The notes beneath the pieces were generated by a model that saw only the letters and a list, made by a program, of their open reading frames with translations, searched no databases and was not told the origin of the DNA. From the NCBI GenBank assembly GCA_037349105.1, contig JAYJMM010000040.1, positions 1,030,001-1,094,000 of the forward strand: a stretch of DNA of 64,000 nt, in the 5' to 3' direction. Shown one piece after another: positions 49,772-62,912 of the stretch; positions within the stretch are counted from its first letter, which is position 1, and each line of letters begins with the position of its first letter. Position numbers and translations under genes: made by a program. Origin of the DNA: Limnomonas spitsbergensis (lineage: Eukaryota; Chlorophyta; Chlorophyceae; Chlamydomonadales).

Positions 49772-51841
49772 CCACCATCTAAATCACAGTGCTGCCCCCT
49801 TCTAAATCACACTGCCGCCTCCATCTAAATCACACTGCTGCCCCCTTCTAAATCACACTGCTGCCCCCTTCTAAATCACACTGCTGCCCCCTTCTAAATC
49901 ACACTGCTGCCCCCTTCTAAATCACGCTGCTGCCCCCTTCTAAATCACGCTGCTGCCCCCTTCTAAATCACACTGCTGCCCCCTTCTAAATCACACTGCT
50001 GCCCCCTTCTAAATCACACTGCTGCCTCCTTCTAAATCGCACTGCTGCCCCCATCTAAATCACACTGCTGCCCCCTTCTAAATCACACTGCTGCCCCCTT
50101 CTAAATCACACTGCTGCCCCCATCTAAATCACACTGCTGCCCCCTTCTAAATCACACTGCTGCCCCCTTCTAAATCACACTGCTGCCCCCTTCTAAATCA
50201 CACTGCTGCCCCCTTCTAAATCACACTGCTGCCCCCTTCTAAATCACACTGCTGCCCCCTTCTAAATCACACTGCTGCCCCCTTCTAAATCACACTGCTC
50301 CCCCCTTCTAAATCACACTGCTGCCTCCTTCTAAATCACACTGCTGCCCCCTTCTAAATCACACTGCTGCCTCCTTCTAAATCACACTGCTGCCCCCTTC
50401 TAAATCACACTGCTGCCCCCATCTAAATCACACTGCTGCCTCCTTCTAAATCACACTGCTGCCCCCTTCTAAATCACACTGCTGCCCCCTTTCAAATCAC
50501 ACTGCTGCCCCCTTCTAAATCACACTGCTTCCCCCTTCTAAATCACACTGCTTCCCCCTTCTAAATCACACTGCTTCCCCCTTCTAAATCACACTGCTGC
50601 CCCCTTCTAAATCACACTGCTTCCCCCTTCTAAATCACACTGCTGCCCCCTTCTAAATCACACTGCTGCCCCCTTCTAAATCACACTGCTGCCCCCTTCT
50701 AAATCACACTGCTGCCCCCTTCTAAATCACACTGCTGCCCCCTTCTAAATCACACTGCTGCCTCCTTCTAAATCACACTGCTGCCCCCTTCTAAATCACA
50801 CTGCTGCCCCCTTCTAAATCACACTGCTGCCCCCTTCTAAATCACACTGCTGCCCCCTTCTAAATCACACTGCTTCCCCCTTCTAAATCACACTGCTGCC
50901 CCCTTCTAAATCACACTGCTGCCCCCTTCTAAATCACACTGCTGCCCCCTTCTAAATCACACTGCTGCCCCCTTCTAAATCACACTGCTGCCCCCTTCTA
51001 AATCACACTGCTGCCCCCTTCTAAATCACACTGCTGCCCCCTTCTAAATCACACTGCTTCCCCCTTCTAAATCACACTGCTGCCCCCTTCTAAATCACAC
51101 TGCTGCCCCCTTCTAAATCACACTGCTGCCCCCTTCTAAATCACACTGCTGCCCCCTTCTAAATCACACTGCTGCCTCCTTCTAAATCACACTGCTGCCC
51201 CCTTCTAAATCATACTGCTGCCTCCTTCTAAATCACACTGCTGCCCCCTTCTAAATGACACTGCTGCCCCCTTCTAAATCACACTGCTGCCCCCTTCTAA
51301 ATCACACTGCTGCTCCCATCTAAATCACACTGCTGCCCCCTTCTAAATCACACTGCTGCCCCCTTCTAAATCACACTGCTGCCTCCTTCTAAATCACGCT
51401 GCTGCCCCCTTCTAAATCACACTGCTGCCCCCTTCTAAATCACACTGCTGCCCCCTTCTAAATCATACTGCTGCACCCTTCTAAATCACACTGCTGCCTC
51501 CTTCTAAATCACGCTGCTGCCCCCTTCTAAATCACACTGCTGCCCCCTTCTAAATCACACTGCTGTCCCCTTCTAAATCACACTGCTGCCCCCTTCTAAA
51601 TCACACTGCTGCCCCCTTCTAAATCACACAGCTGCCCCCTTCTAAATCACACTGCTGCCCCCTTCTAAATCACACTGCTGCCTCCTTCTAAATCACACTG
51701 CTGCCCCCTTCTAAATCACACTGCTGCCCCCTTCTAAATCACACTGCTGCCCCCTTCTAAATCACACTGCTGCCCCCTTCTAAATCACACTGCTGCCCCC
51801 TTCTAAATCACACTGTTGCCCCCTTCTAAATCACATTGCTG
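49772..51841 (+). repeat. 2,070-bp interval between CCACCATCT cassettes
   Basis: It is exactly 90 units long with no net length change. It starts with the cassette (3C+7T+10A, two 21G units, 19G, 10A) and then introduces variants not seen to the left: 20T (ATCATACT near 51,213 and 51,466), a 6T+10A unit near 51,311, and 23A (CACACAGCTG near 51,630). These become regular members of the repeats downstream, so this interval is the transition to the right-hand family. Confidence 0.85.
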
Positions 51842-54800
51842 CCACCATCTAAATCACACTGCTGCCCCCTTCTAAATCACACTGCCGCCTCCATCTAAAT
51901 CACACTGCTGCCCCCTTCTAAATCACACTGCTGCCCCCTTCTAAATCACACTGCTGCCCCCTTCTAAATCACACTGTTACCCCTTCTAAATCACACTGCT
52001 GCCCCCATCTAAATCACACTGCTGCCCCCTTCTAAATCACACTGCCGCCTCCATCTAAATCACACTGCTGCCCCCTTTTAAATCACACTGCTGCCCCCTT
52101 CTAAATCATACTGCTGCCTCCATCTAAATCACACTGCTGCCCCCTTCTAAATCACACTGCTGCCTCCATCTAAATCACGCTGCTGCCCCCTTCTAAATCA
52201 CACTGCTGCCCCCTTCTAAATCACACTGCTGCCCCCTTCTAAATCACACTGCTGCCCCCTTCTAAATCACACTGCTGCCCCCTTCTAAATCACGCTGCTG
52301 CCCCCTTCTAAATCACACTGCTGCCTCCATCTAAATCACTCTGCTGCCCCCTTCTAAATCACACTGCTGCCCCCTTCTAAATCACACTGCTGCCTCCTTC
52401 TAAATCACACTGCTGCCTCCATCTAAATCACGCTGCTGCCCCCTTCTAAATCACACTGTTGCCCCCATCTAAATCACACTGCTGCCCCCTTCTAAATCAC
52501 ACTGCTGCCCCCTTCTAAATCACACTGCTGCCCCCTTCTAAATCACACTGCTACCCCCTTCTAAATCACACTGCTGCCTCCTTCTAAATCACACTGCTGC
52601 CCCCTTCTAAATCACACTGCTGCCCCCTTCTAAATCACACTGCTGCCCCCTTCTAAATCACACTGCTGCCCCCTTCTAAATCACACTGCTGCCTCCTTCT
52701 AAATCACACTGCTGCCCCCTTCTAAATCATACTGCTGCCTCCTTCTAAATCACACTGCTGCCCCCTTCTAAATCACACTGCTGCCCCCTTCTAAATCACA
52801 CTGCTGCCCCCTTCTAAATCACACTGCTGCCCCCATCTAAATCACACTGCTGCCCCCTTCTAAATCACACTGTTGCCCCCTTCTAAATCACATTGCTGCC
52901 ACCATCTAAATCACACTGCTGCCCCCTTCTAAATCACACTGCCGCCTCCATCTAAATCACACTGCTGCCCCCTTCTAAATCACACTGCTGCCCCCTTCTA
53001 AATCACACTGCTGCCCCCTTCTAAATCACACTGTTACCCCTTCTAAATCACATTGCTGCCCCCATCTAAATCACACTGCTGCCCCCTTCTAAATCACACT
53101 GCCGCCTCCATCTAAATCACACTGCTGCCCCCTTTTAAATCACACTGCTGCCCCCTTCTAAATCATACTGCTGCCTCCATCTAAATCACACTGCTGCCCC
53201 CTTCTAAATCACACTGCTGCCTCCATCTAAATCACGCTGCTGCCCCCTTCTAAATCACACTGCTGCCCCCTTCTAAATCACACTGCTGCCCCCTTCTAAA
53301 TCACACTGCTGCCCCCTTCTAAATCACACTGCTGCCCCCTTCTAAATCACGCTGCTGCCCCCTTCTAAATCACACTGCTGCCTCCATCTAAATCACTCTG
53401 CTGCCCCCTTCTAAATCACACTGCTGCCCCCTTCTAAATCACACTGCTGCCTCCTTCTAAATCACACTGCTGCCTCCATCTAAATCACGCTGCTGCCCCC
53501 TTCTAAATCACACTGTTGCCCCCATCTAAATCACACTGCTGCCCCCTTCTAAATCACACTGCTGCCCCCTTCTAAATCACACTGCTGCCCCCTTCTAAAT
53601 CACACTGCTTCCCCCTTCTAAATCACACTGCTGCCTCCTTCTAAATCACACTGCTGCCCCCTTCTAAATCACACTGCTGCCCCCTTCTAAATCACACTGC
53701 TGCCCCCTTCTAAATCACACTGCTGCCCCCTTCTAAATCACACTGCTGCCTCCTTCTAAATCACACTGCTGCCCCCTTCTAAATCATACTGCTGCCTCCT
53801 TCTAAATCACACTGCTGCCCCCTTCTAAATGACACTGCTGCCCCCTTCTAAATCACACTGCTGCCCCCTTCTAAATCACACTGCTGCCCCCATCTAAATC
53901 ACACTGCTGCCCCCTTCTAAATCACACTGCTGCCCCCTTCTAAATCACACTGCTGCCTCCTTCTAAATCACGCTGCTGCCCCCTTCTAAATCACACTGCT
54001 GCCCCCTTCTAAATCACACTGCTGCCCCCTTCTAAATCATACTGCTGCACCCTTCTAAATCACACTGCTGCCTCCTTCTAAATCACGCTGCTGCCCCCTT
54101 CTAAATCACACTGCTGCCCCCTTCTAAATCACACTGCTGCCCCCTTCTAAATCACACTGCTGCCCCCTTCTAAATCACACTGCTGCCCCCTTCTAAATCA
54201 CACTGCTGCCTCCTTCTAAATCACACTGCTGCCCCCTTCTAAATCACACTGCTGCCCCCTTCTAAATCACACTGCTGCCCCCTTCTAAATCACACTGCTG
54301 CCCCCTTCTAAATCACACTGCTTCCCCCTTCTAAATCACACTGCTGCCCCCTTCTAAATCACACTGCTGCCCCCTTCTAAATCACACTGCTGCCCCCTTC
54401 TAAATCACACTGCTGCCCCCTTCTAAATCACACTGCTGCCCCCTTCTAAATCACACTGCTGCCCCCTTCTAAATCACACTGCTGCCCCCTTCTAAATCAC
54501 ACTGCTTCCCCCTTCTAAATCACACTGCTGCCCCCTTCTAAATCACACTGCTGCCCCCTTCTAAATCACACTGCTGCCCCCTTCTAAATCACACTGCTGC
54601 CCCCTTCTAAATCACACTGCTGCCTCCTTCTAAATCACACTGCTGCCCCCTTCTAAATCATACTGCTGCCTCCTTCTAAATCACACTGCTGCCCCCTTCT
54701 AAATGACACTGCTGCCCCCTTCTAAATCACACTGCTGCCCCCTTCTAAATCACACTGCTGCTCCCATCTAAATCACACTGCTGCCCCCTTCTAAATCACA

Positions 54801-55289
54801 CTGCTGCCCCCTTCTAAATCACACTGCTGCCTCCTTCTAAATCACGCTGCTGCCCCCTTCTAAATCACACTGCTGCCCCCTTCTAAATCACACTGCTGCC
54901 CCCTTCTAAATCATACTGCTGCACCCTTCTAAATCACACTGCTGCCTCCTTCTAAATCACGCTGCTGCCCCCTTCTAAATCACACTGCTGCCCCCTTCTA
55001 AATCACACTGCTGTCCCCTTCTAAATCACACTGCTGCCCCCTTCTAAATCACACTGCTGCCCCCTTCTAAATCACACAGCTGCCCCCTTCTAAATCACAC
55101 TGCTGCCCCCTTCTAAATCACACTGCTGCCTCCTTCTAAATCACACTGCTGCCCCCTTCTAAATCACACTGCTGCCCCCTTCTAAATCACACTGCTGCCC
55201 CCTTCTAAATCACACTGCTGCCCCCTTCTAAATCACACTGCTGCCCCCTTCTAAATCACACTGTTGCCCCCTTCTAAATCACATTGCTG
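51842..55289 (+). repeat. 3,448-bp higher-order repeat, copy 1
   Basis: The start is set at the CCACCATCT of the 22T/7A/10A units. A second such unit lies 1,057 bp in (52,899), so about 1 kb is duplicated inside the repeat. Marker units include GTTACCCC 22-bp units at 51,976 and 53,033, 12T units (CTTTTAAAT), 20T, 21T (CACTCTGCTG) and a 5T unit at 55,014. The length is 150 x 23 minus 2, and the two missing bases are the two 22-bp units, so the indels are heritable parts of the repeat. Confidence 0.9.
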
Positions 55290-57863
55290 CCACCATCTAA
55301 ATCACACTGCTGCCCCCTTCTAAATCACACTGCCGCCTCCATCTAAATCACACTGCTGCCCCCTTCTAAATCACACTGCTGCCCCCTTCTAAATCACACT
55401 GCTGCCCCCTTCTAAATCACACTGTTACCCCTTCTAAATCACACTGCTGCCCCCATCTAAATCACACTGCTGCCCCCTTCTAAATCACACTGCCGCCTCC
55501 ATCTAAATCACACTGCTGCCCCCTTTTAAATCACACTGCTGCCCCCTTCTAAATCATACTGCTGCCTCCATCTAAATCACACTGCTGCCCCCTTCTAAAT
55601 CACACTGCTGCCTCCATCTAAATCACGCTGCTGCCCCCTTCTAAATCACACTGCTGCCCCCTTCTAAATCACACTGCTGCCCCCTTCTAAATCACACTGC
55701 TGCCCCCTTCTAAATCACACTGCTGCCCCCTTCTAAATCACGCTGCTGCCCCCTTCTAAATCACACTGCTGCCTCCATCTAAATCACTCTGCTGCCCCCT
55801 TCTAAATCACACTGCTGCCCCCTTCTAAATCACACTGCTGCCTCCTTCTAAATCACACTGCTGCCTCCATCTAAATCACGCTGCTGCCCCCTTCTAAATC
55901 ACACTGTTGCCCCCATCTAAATCACACTGCTGCCCCCTTCTAAATCACACTGCTGCCCCCTTCTAAATCACACTGCTGCCCCCTTCTAAATCACACTGCT
56001 ACCCCCTTCTAAATCACACTGCTGCCTCCTTCTAAATCACACTGCTGCCCCCTTCTAAATCACACTGCTGCCCCCTTCTAAATCACACTGCTGCCCCCTT
56101 CTAAATCACACTGCTGCCCCCTTCTAAATCACACTGCTGCCTCCTTCTAAATCACACTGCTGCCCCCTTCTAAATCATACTGCTGCCTCCTTCTAAATCA
56201 CACTGCTGCCCCCTTCTAAATCACACTGCTGCCCCCTTCTAAATCACACTGCTGCCCCCTTCTAAATCACACTGCTGCCCCCATCTAAATCACACTGCTG
56301 CCCCCTTCTAAATCACACTGTTGCCCCCTTCTAAATCACATTGCTGCCACCATCTAAATCACACTGCTGCCCCCTTCTAAATCACACTGCCGCCTCCATC
56401 TAAATCACACTGCTGCCCCCTTCTAAATCACACTGCTGCCCCCTTCTAAATCACACTGCTGCCCCCTTCTAAATCACACTGTTACCCCTTCTAAATCACA
56501 TTGCTGCCCCCATCTAAATCACACTGCTGCCCCCTTCTAAATCACACTGCCGCCTCCATCTAAATCACACTGCTGCCCCCTTTTAAATCACACTGCTGCC
56601 CCCTTCTAAATCATACTGCTGCCTCCATCTAAATCACACTGCTGCCCCCTTCTAAATCACACTGCTGCCTCCATCTAAATCACGCTGCTGCCCCCTTCTA
56701 AATCACACTGCTGCCCCCTTCTAAATCACACTGCTGCCCCCTTCTAAATCACACTGCTGCCCCCTTCTAAATCACACTGCTGCCCCCTTCTAAATCACGC
56801 TGCTGCCCCCTTCTAAATCACACTGCTGCCTCCATCTAAATCACTCTGCTGCCCCCTTCTAAATCACACTGCTGCCCCCTTCTAAATCACACTGCTGCCT
56901 CCTTCTAAATCACACTGCTGCCTCCATCTAAATCACGCTGCTGCCCCCTTCTAAATCACACTGTTGCCCCCATCTAAATCACACTGCTGCCCCCTTCTAA
57001 ATCACACTGCTGCCCCCTTCTAAATCACACTGCTGCCCCCTTCTAAATCACACTGCTTCCCCCTTCTAAATCACACTGCTGCCTCCTTCTAAATCACACT
57101 GCTGCCCCCTTCTAAATCACACTGCTGCCCCCTTCTAAATCACACTGCTGCCCCCTTCTAAATCACACTGCTGCCCCCTTCTAAATCACACTGCTGCCTC
57201 CTTCTAAATCACACTGCTGCCCCCTTCTAAATCATACTGCTGCCTCCTTCTAAATCACACTGCTGCCCCCTTCTAAATGACACTGCTGCCCCCTTCTAAA
57301 TCACACTGCTGCCCCCTTCTAAATCACACTGCTGCCCCCATCTAAATCACACTGCTGCCCCCTTCTAAATCACACTGCTGCCCCCTTCTAAATCACACTG
57401 CTGCCTCCTTCTAAATCACGCTGCTGCCCCCTTCTAAATCACACTGCTGCCCCCTTCTAAATCACACTGCTGCCCCCTTCTAAATCATACTGCTGCACCC
57501 TTCTAAATCACACTGCTGCCTCCTTCTAAATCACGCTGCTGCCCCCTTCTAAATCACACTGCTGCCCCCTTCTAAATCACACTGCTGTCCCCTTCTAAAT
57601 CACACTGCTGCCCCCTTCTAAATCACACTGCTGCCCCCTTCTAAATCACACAGCTGCCCCCTTCTAAATCACACTGCTGCCCCCTTCTAAATCACACTGC
57701 TGCCTCCTTCTAAATCACACTGCTGCCCCCTTCTAAATCACACTGCTGCCCCCTTCTAAATCACACTGCTGCCCCCTTCTAAATCACACTGCTGCCCCCT
57801 TCTAAATCACACTGCTGCCCCCTTCTAAATCACACTGTTGCCCCCTTCTAAATCACATTGCTG
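55290..57863 (+). repeat. 2,574-bp higher-order repeat, copy 2 (shortened)
   Basis: The order begins like copy 1, with CCACCATCT again 1,057 bp in (56,347) and 22-bp units at 55,424 and 56,481, both exactly 3,448 bp after their partners. The interval from the second cassette to the next is only 1,517 bp, against 2,391 bp in copy 1. About 38 units (874 bp) are therefore absent from the distal part. The length is 112 x 23 minus 2. Confidence 0.9.
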
Positions 57864-60800
57864 CCACCATCTAAATCACACTGCTGCCCCCTTCTAAATC
57901 ACACTGCCGCCTCCATCTAAATCACACTGCTGCCCCCTCCTAAATCACACTGCTGCCCCCTTCTAAATCACACTGCTGCCCCCTTCTAAATCACACTGTT
58001 ACCCCTTCTAAATCACATTGCTGCCCCCATCTAAATCACACTGCTGCCCCCTTCTAAATCACACTGCCGCCTCCATCTAAATCACACTGCTGCCCCCTTT
58101 TAAATCACACTGCTGCCCCCTTCTAAATCATACTGCTGCCTCCATCTAAATCACACTGCTGCCCCCTTCTAAATCACACTGCTGCCTCCATCTAAATCAC
58201 GCTGCTGCCCCCTTCTAAATCACACTGCTGCCCCCTTCTAAATCACACTGCTGCCCCCTTCTAAATCACACTGCTGCCCCCTTCTAAATCACACTGCTGC
58301 CCCCTTCTAAATCACGCTGCTGCCCCCTTCTAAATCACACTGCTGCCTCCATCTAAATCACTCTGCTGCCCCCTTCTAAATCACACTGCTGCCCCCTTCT
58401 AAATCACACTGCTGCCTCCATCTAAATCACACTGCTGCCCCTTCTAAATCACACTGCTGCCCCCATCTAAATCACACTGCTGCCTCCATTTAAATCACAC
58501 TGCTGCCTACATCTAAATCACACTGCTGCCCCCTTCTAAATCACACTGCTGCCTCCATCTAAATCATACTGCTGCCCCCTTCTAAATCACACTGCTGCCT
58601 CCATCTAAATCACGCTGCTGCCCCCTTCTAAATCACACTGCTGCCCCCTTCTAAATCACACTGCTGCCCCCTTCTAAATCACACTGTTGCCTCCTTCTAA
58701 ATCACACTGCTGCCCCCTTCTAAATCACTCTGCTGCCCCCTTCTAAATCACACTGCTGCCCCCATCTAAATCACACTGCTGCCTCCTTCTAAATCACACT
58801 GCTGCCTCCATCTAAATCACGCTGCTGCCCCCTTCTAAATCACACTGCTGCCCCCTTCTAAATCACACTGCTGCCCCCTTCTAAATCACACTGCTGCCTC
58901 CTTCTAAATCACACTGCTGCCCCCTTCTAAATCACACTGCTGCCCCCTTCTAAATCACACTGCTGCCCCCATCTAAATCACACTGCTGCCCCTTCTAAAT
59001 CACACTGCTGCCTCCATCTAAATCACACTGCTGCCCCCTTCTAAATCACACTGCTGCCTCCATCTAAATCACACTGCTGCCTCCATCTAAATCACAATGC
59101 TGCCTCCATCTAAATCACATTGCTGCCCCCTTCTAAATCACGCTGCTGCCCCCTTCTAAATCACACTGCTGCCCCCTTCTAAATCACACTGCTGCCCCCT
59201 TTTAAATCACACTGCTGCCTCCATCTAAATCACACTGCTGCCCCCTTCTAAATTACACTGCTGCCCCCTTCTAAATCACACTGCTGCCTCCATCTAAATC
59301 ACGCTGCTGCCCCCTTCTAAATCACACTGCTGCCCCCTTCTAAATCACACTGCTGCCTCCATCTAAATCACACTGCTGCCCCCTTCTAAATCACACTGCT
59401 GCCCCCTTCTAAATCACGCTGCTGCCCCCTTCTAAATCACGCTGCTGCCCCCTTCTAAATCACGCTGCTGCCCCCTTCTAAATCACGCTGTTGCCCCCAT
59501 CTAAATCACACTGCTGCCCCCTTCTAAATCACACTGCTGCCCCCTTCTAAATCACACAGCTGCCCCCTTCTAAATCACACTGCTGCCCCCTTCTAAATCA
59601 CACTGCTGCCTCCTTCTAAATCACACTGCTGCCCCCTTCTAAATCACACTGCTGCCCCCTTCTAAATCACACTGCTGCCCCCTTCTAAATCACACTGCTG
59701 CCCCCTTCTAAATCACACTGCTGCCCCCTTCTAAATCACACTGTTGCCCCCTTCTAAATCACATTGCTGCCACCATCTAAATCACACTGCTGCCCCCTTC
59801 TAAATCACACTGCCGCCTCCATCTAAATCACACTGCTGCCCCCTTCTAAATCACACTGCTGCCCCCTTCTAAATCACACTGCTGCCCCCTTCTAAATCAC
59901 ACTGTTACCCCTTCTAAATCACATTGCTGCCCCCATCTAAATCACACTGCTGCCCCCTTCTAAATCACACTGCCGCCTCCATCTAAATCACACTGCTGCC
60001 CCCTTTTAAATCACACTGCTGCCCCCTTCTAAATCATACTGCTGCCTCCATCTAAATCACACTGCTGCCCCCTTCTAAATCACACTGCTGCCTCCATCTA
60101 AATCACGCTGCTGCCCCCTTCTAAATCACACTGCTGCCCCCTTCTAAATCACACTGCTGCCCCCTTCTAAATCACACTGCTGCCCCCTTCTAAATCACAC
60201 TGCTGCCCCCTTCTAAATCACGCTGCTGCCCCCTTCTAAATCACACTGCTGCCTCCATCTAAATCACTCTGCTGCCCCCTTCTAAATCACACTGCTGCCC
60301 CCTTCTAAATCACACTGCTGCCTCCTTCTAAATCACACTGCTGCCTCCATCTAAATCACGCTGCTGCCCCCTTCTAAATCACACTGTTGCCCCCATCTAA
60401 ATCACACTGCTGCCCCCTTCTAAATCACACTGCTGCCCCCTTCTAAATCACACTGCTGCCCCCTTCTAAATCACACTGCTTCCCCCTTCTAAATCACACT
60501 GCTGCCTCCTTCTAAATCACACTGCTGCCCCCTTCTAAATCACACTGCTGCCCCCTTCTAAATCACACTGCTGCCCCCTTCTAAATCACACTGCTGCCCC
60601 CTTCTAAATCACACTGCTGCCTCCTTCTAAATCACACTGCTGCCCCCTTCTAAATCATACTGCTGCCTCCTTCTAAATCACACTGCTGCCCCCTTCTAAA
60701 TGACACTGCTGCCCCCTTCTAAATCACACTGCTGCCCCCTTCTAAATCACACTGCTGCCCCCATCTAAATCACACTGCTGCCCCCTTCTAAATCACACTG

Positions 60801-61286
60801 CTGCCCCCTTCTAAATCACACTGCTGCCTCCTTCTAAATCACGCTGCTGCCCCCTTCTAAATCACACTGCTGCCCCCTTCTAAATCACACTGCTGCCCCC
60901 TTCTAAATCATACTGCTGCACCCTTCTAAATCACACTGCTGCCTCCTTCTAAATCACGCTGCTGCCCCCTTCTAAATCACACTGCTGCCCCCTTCTAAAT
61001 CTCACTGCTGTCCCCTTCTAAATCACACTGCTGCCCCCTTCTAAATCACACTGCTGCCCCCTTCTAAATCACACAGCTGCCCCCTTCTAAATCACACTGC
61101 TGCCCCCTTCTAAATCACACTGCTGCCTCCTTCTAAATCACACTGCTGCCCCCTTCTAAATCACACTGCTGCCCCCTTCTAAATCACACTGCTGCCCCCT
61201 TCTAAATCACACTGCTGCCCCCTTCTAAATCACACTGCTGCCCCCTTCTAAATCACACTGTTGCCCCCTTCTAAATCACATTGCTG
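57864..61286 (+). repeat. 3,423-bp higher-order repeat, copy 3
   Basis: It contains cassettes at 57,864 and 59,770 and 22-bp units at 57,998, about 58,436, about 58,985 and 59,904; the length is 149 x 23 minus 4, which these four explain. Special markers are GCCTACATCT at 58,505, an ATTTAAAT (12T) unit near 58,490, CACAATG at about 59,095 and four successive 21G units (G at 59,418, 59,441, 59,464 and 59,487). The first part recurs 3,423 bp on; at 59,490 it switches to sequence resembling the 57.6-kb region. Confidence 0.9.
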
Positions 61287-62912
61287 CCACCATCTAAATC
61301 ACACTGCTGCCCCCTTCTAAATCACACTGCTTCCCCCATCTAAATCACACTGCTGCCCCCTTCTAAATCACACTGCTGCCCCCTTCTAAATCACACTGCT
61401 GCCCCCTTCTAAATCACACTGTTACCCCTTCTAAATCACATTGCTGCCCCCATCTAAATCACACTGCTGCCCCCTTCTAAATCACACTGCCGCCTCCATC
61501 TAAATCACACTGCTGCCCCCTTTTAAATCACACTGCTGCCCCCTTCTAAATCATACTGCTGCCTCCATCTAAATCACACTGCTGCCCCCTTCTAAATCAC
61601 ACTGCTGCCTCCATCTAAATCACGCTGCTGCCCCCTTCTAAATCACACTGCTGCCCCCTTCTAAATCACACTGCTGCCCCCTTCTAAATCACACTGCTGC
61701 CCCCTTCTAAATCACACTGCTGCCCCCTTCTAAATCACGCTGCTGCCCCCTTCTAAATCACACTGCTGCCTCCATCTAAATCACTCTGCTGCCCCCTTCT
61801 AAATCACACTGCTGCCCCCTTCTAAATCACACTGCTGCCTCCATCTAAATCACACTGCTGCCCCTTCTAAATCACACTGCTGCCCCCATCTAAATCACAC
61901 TGCTGCCTCCATTTAAATCACACTGCTGCCTACATCTAAATCACACTGCTGCCCCCTTCTAAATCACACTGCTGCCTCCATCTAAATCATACTGCTGCCC
62001 CCTTCTAAATCACACTGCTGCCTCCATCTAAATCACGCTGCTGCCCCCTTCTAAATCACACTGCTGCCCCCTTCTAAATCACACTGCTGCCCCCTTCTAA
62101 ATCACACTGTTGCCCCCTTCTAAATCACACTGCTGCCCCCTTCTAAATCACTCTGCTGCCCCCTTCTAAATCACACTGCTGCCCCCATCTAAATCACACT
62201 GCTGCCTCCTTCTAAATCACACTGCTGCCTCCATCTAAATCACGCTGCTGCCCCCTTCTAAATCACACTGCTGCCCCCTTCTAAATCACACTGCTGCCCC
62301 CTTCTAAATCACACTGCTGCCTCCTTCTAAATCACACTGCTGCCCCCTTCTAAATCACACTGCTGCCCCCTTCTAAATCACACTGCTGCCCCCATCTAAA
62401 TCACACTGCTGCCCCTTCTAAATCACACTGCTGCCCCCATCTAAATCACACTGCTGCCCCCTTCTAAATCACACTGCTGCCTCCATCTAAATCACACTGC
62501 TGCCTCCATCTAAATCACAATGCTGCCTCCATCTAAATCACATTGCTGCCCCCTTCTAAATCACGCTGCTGCCCCCTTCTAAATCACACTGCTGCCCCCT
62601 TCTAAATCACACTGCTGCCCCCTTCTAAATCACACTGCTGCCTCCATCTAAATCACACTGCTGCCCCCTTCTAAATTACACTGCTGCCCCCTTCTAAATC
62701 ACACTGCTGCCTCCATCTAAATCACGCTGCTGCCCCCTTCTAAATCACACTGCTGCCCCCTTCTAAATCACACTGCTGCCTCCATCTAAATCACACTGCT
62801 GCCCCCTTCTAAATCACACTGCTGCCCCCTTCTAAATCACGCTGCTGCCCCCTTCTAAATCACGCTGCTGCCCCCTTCTAAATCACGCTGCTGCCCCCTT
62901 CTAAATCACGCT
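61287..62912 (+). repeat. 3,423-bp higher-order repeat, copy 4 (partial)
   Basis: It has CCACCATCT at 61,287, a 22-bp unit at 61,421, GCCTACATCT at 61,928 and four successive 21G units at 62,841-62,910, all 3,423 bp after their partners. One private difference near its start is a GCTTCCCCCATCT unit at about 61,330 in place of the 3C+7T+10A unit. The match ends at 62,913, the point matching the switch at 59,490 in copy 3. Confidence 0.9.

Noticed and set aside
59401..59490. Four successive 21G units as a protein-binding site
   Set aside because: They are shared by copy 3 and copy 4 as part of the repeat, and the change only creates CpG; I see no recognisable motif.
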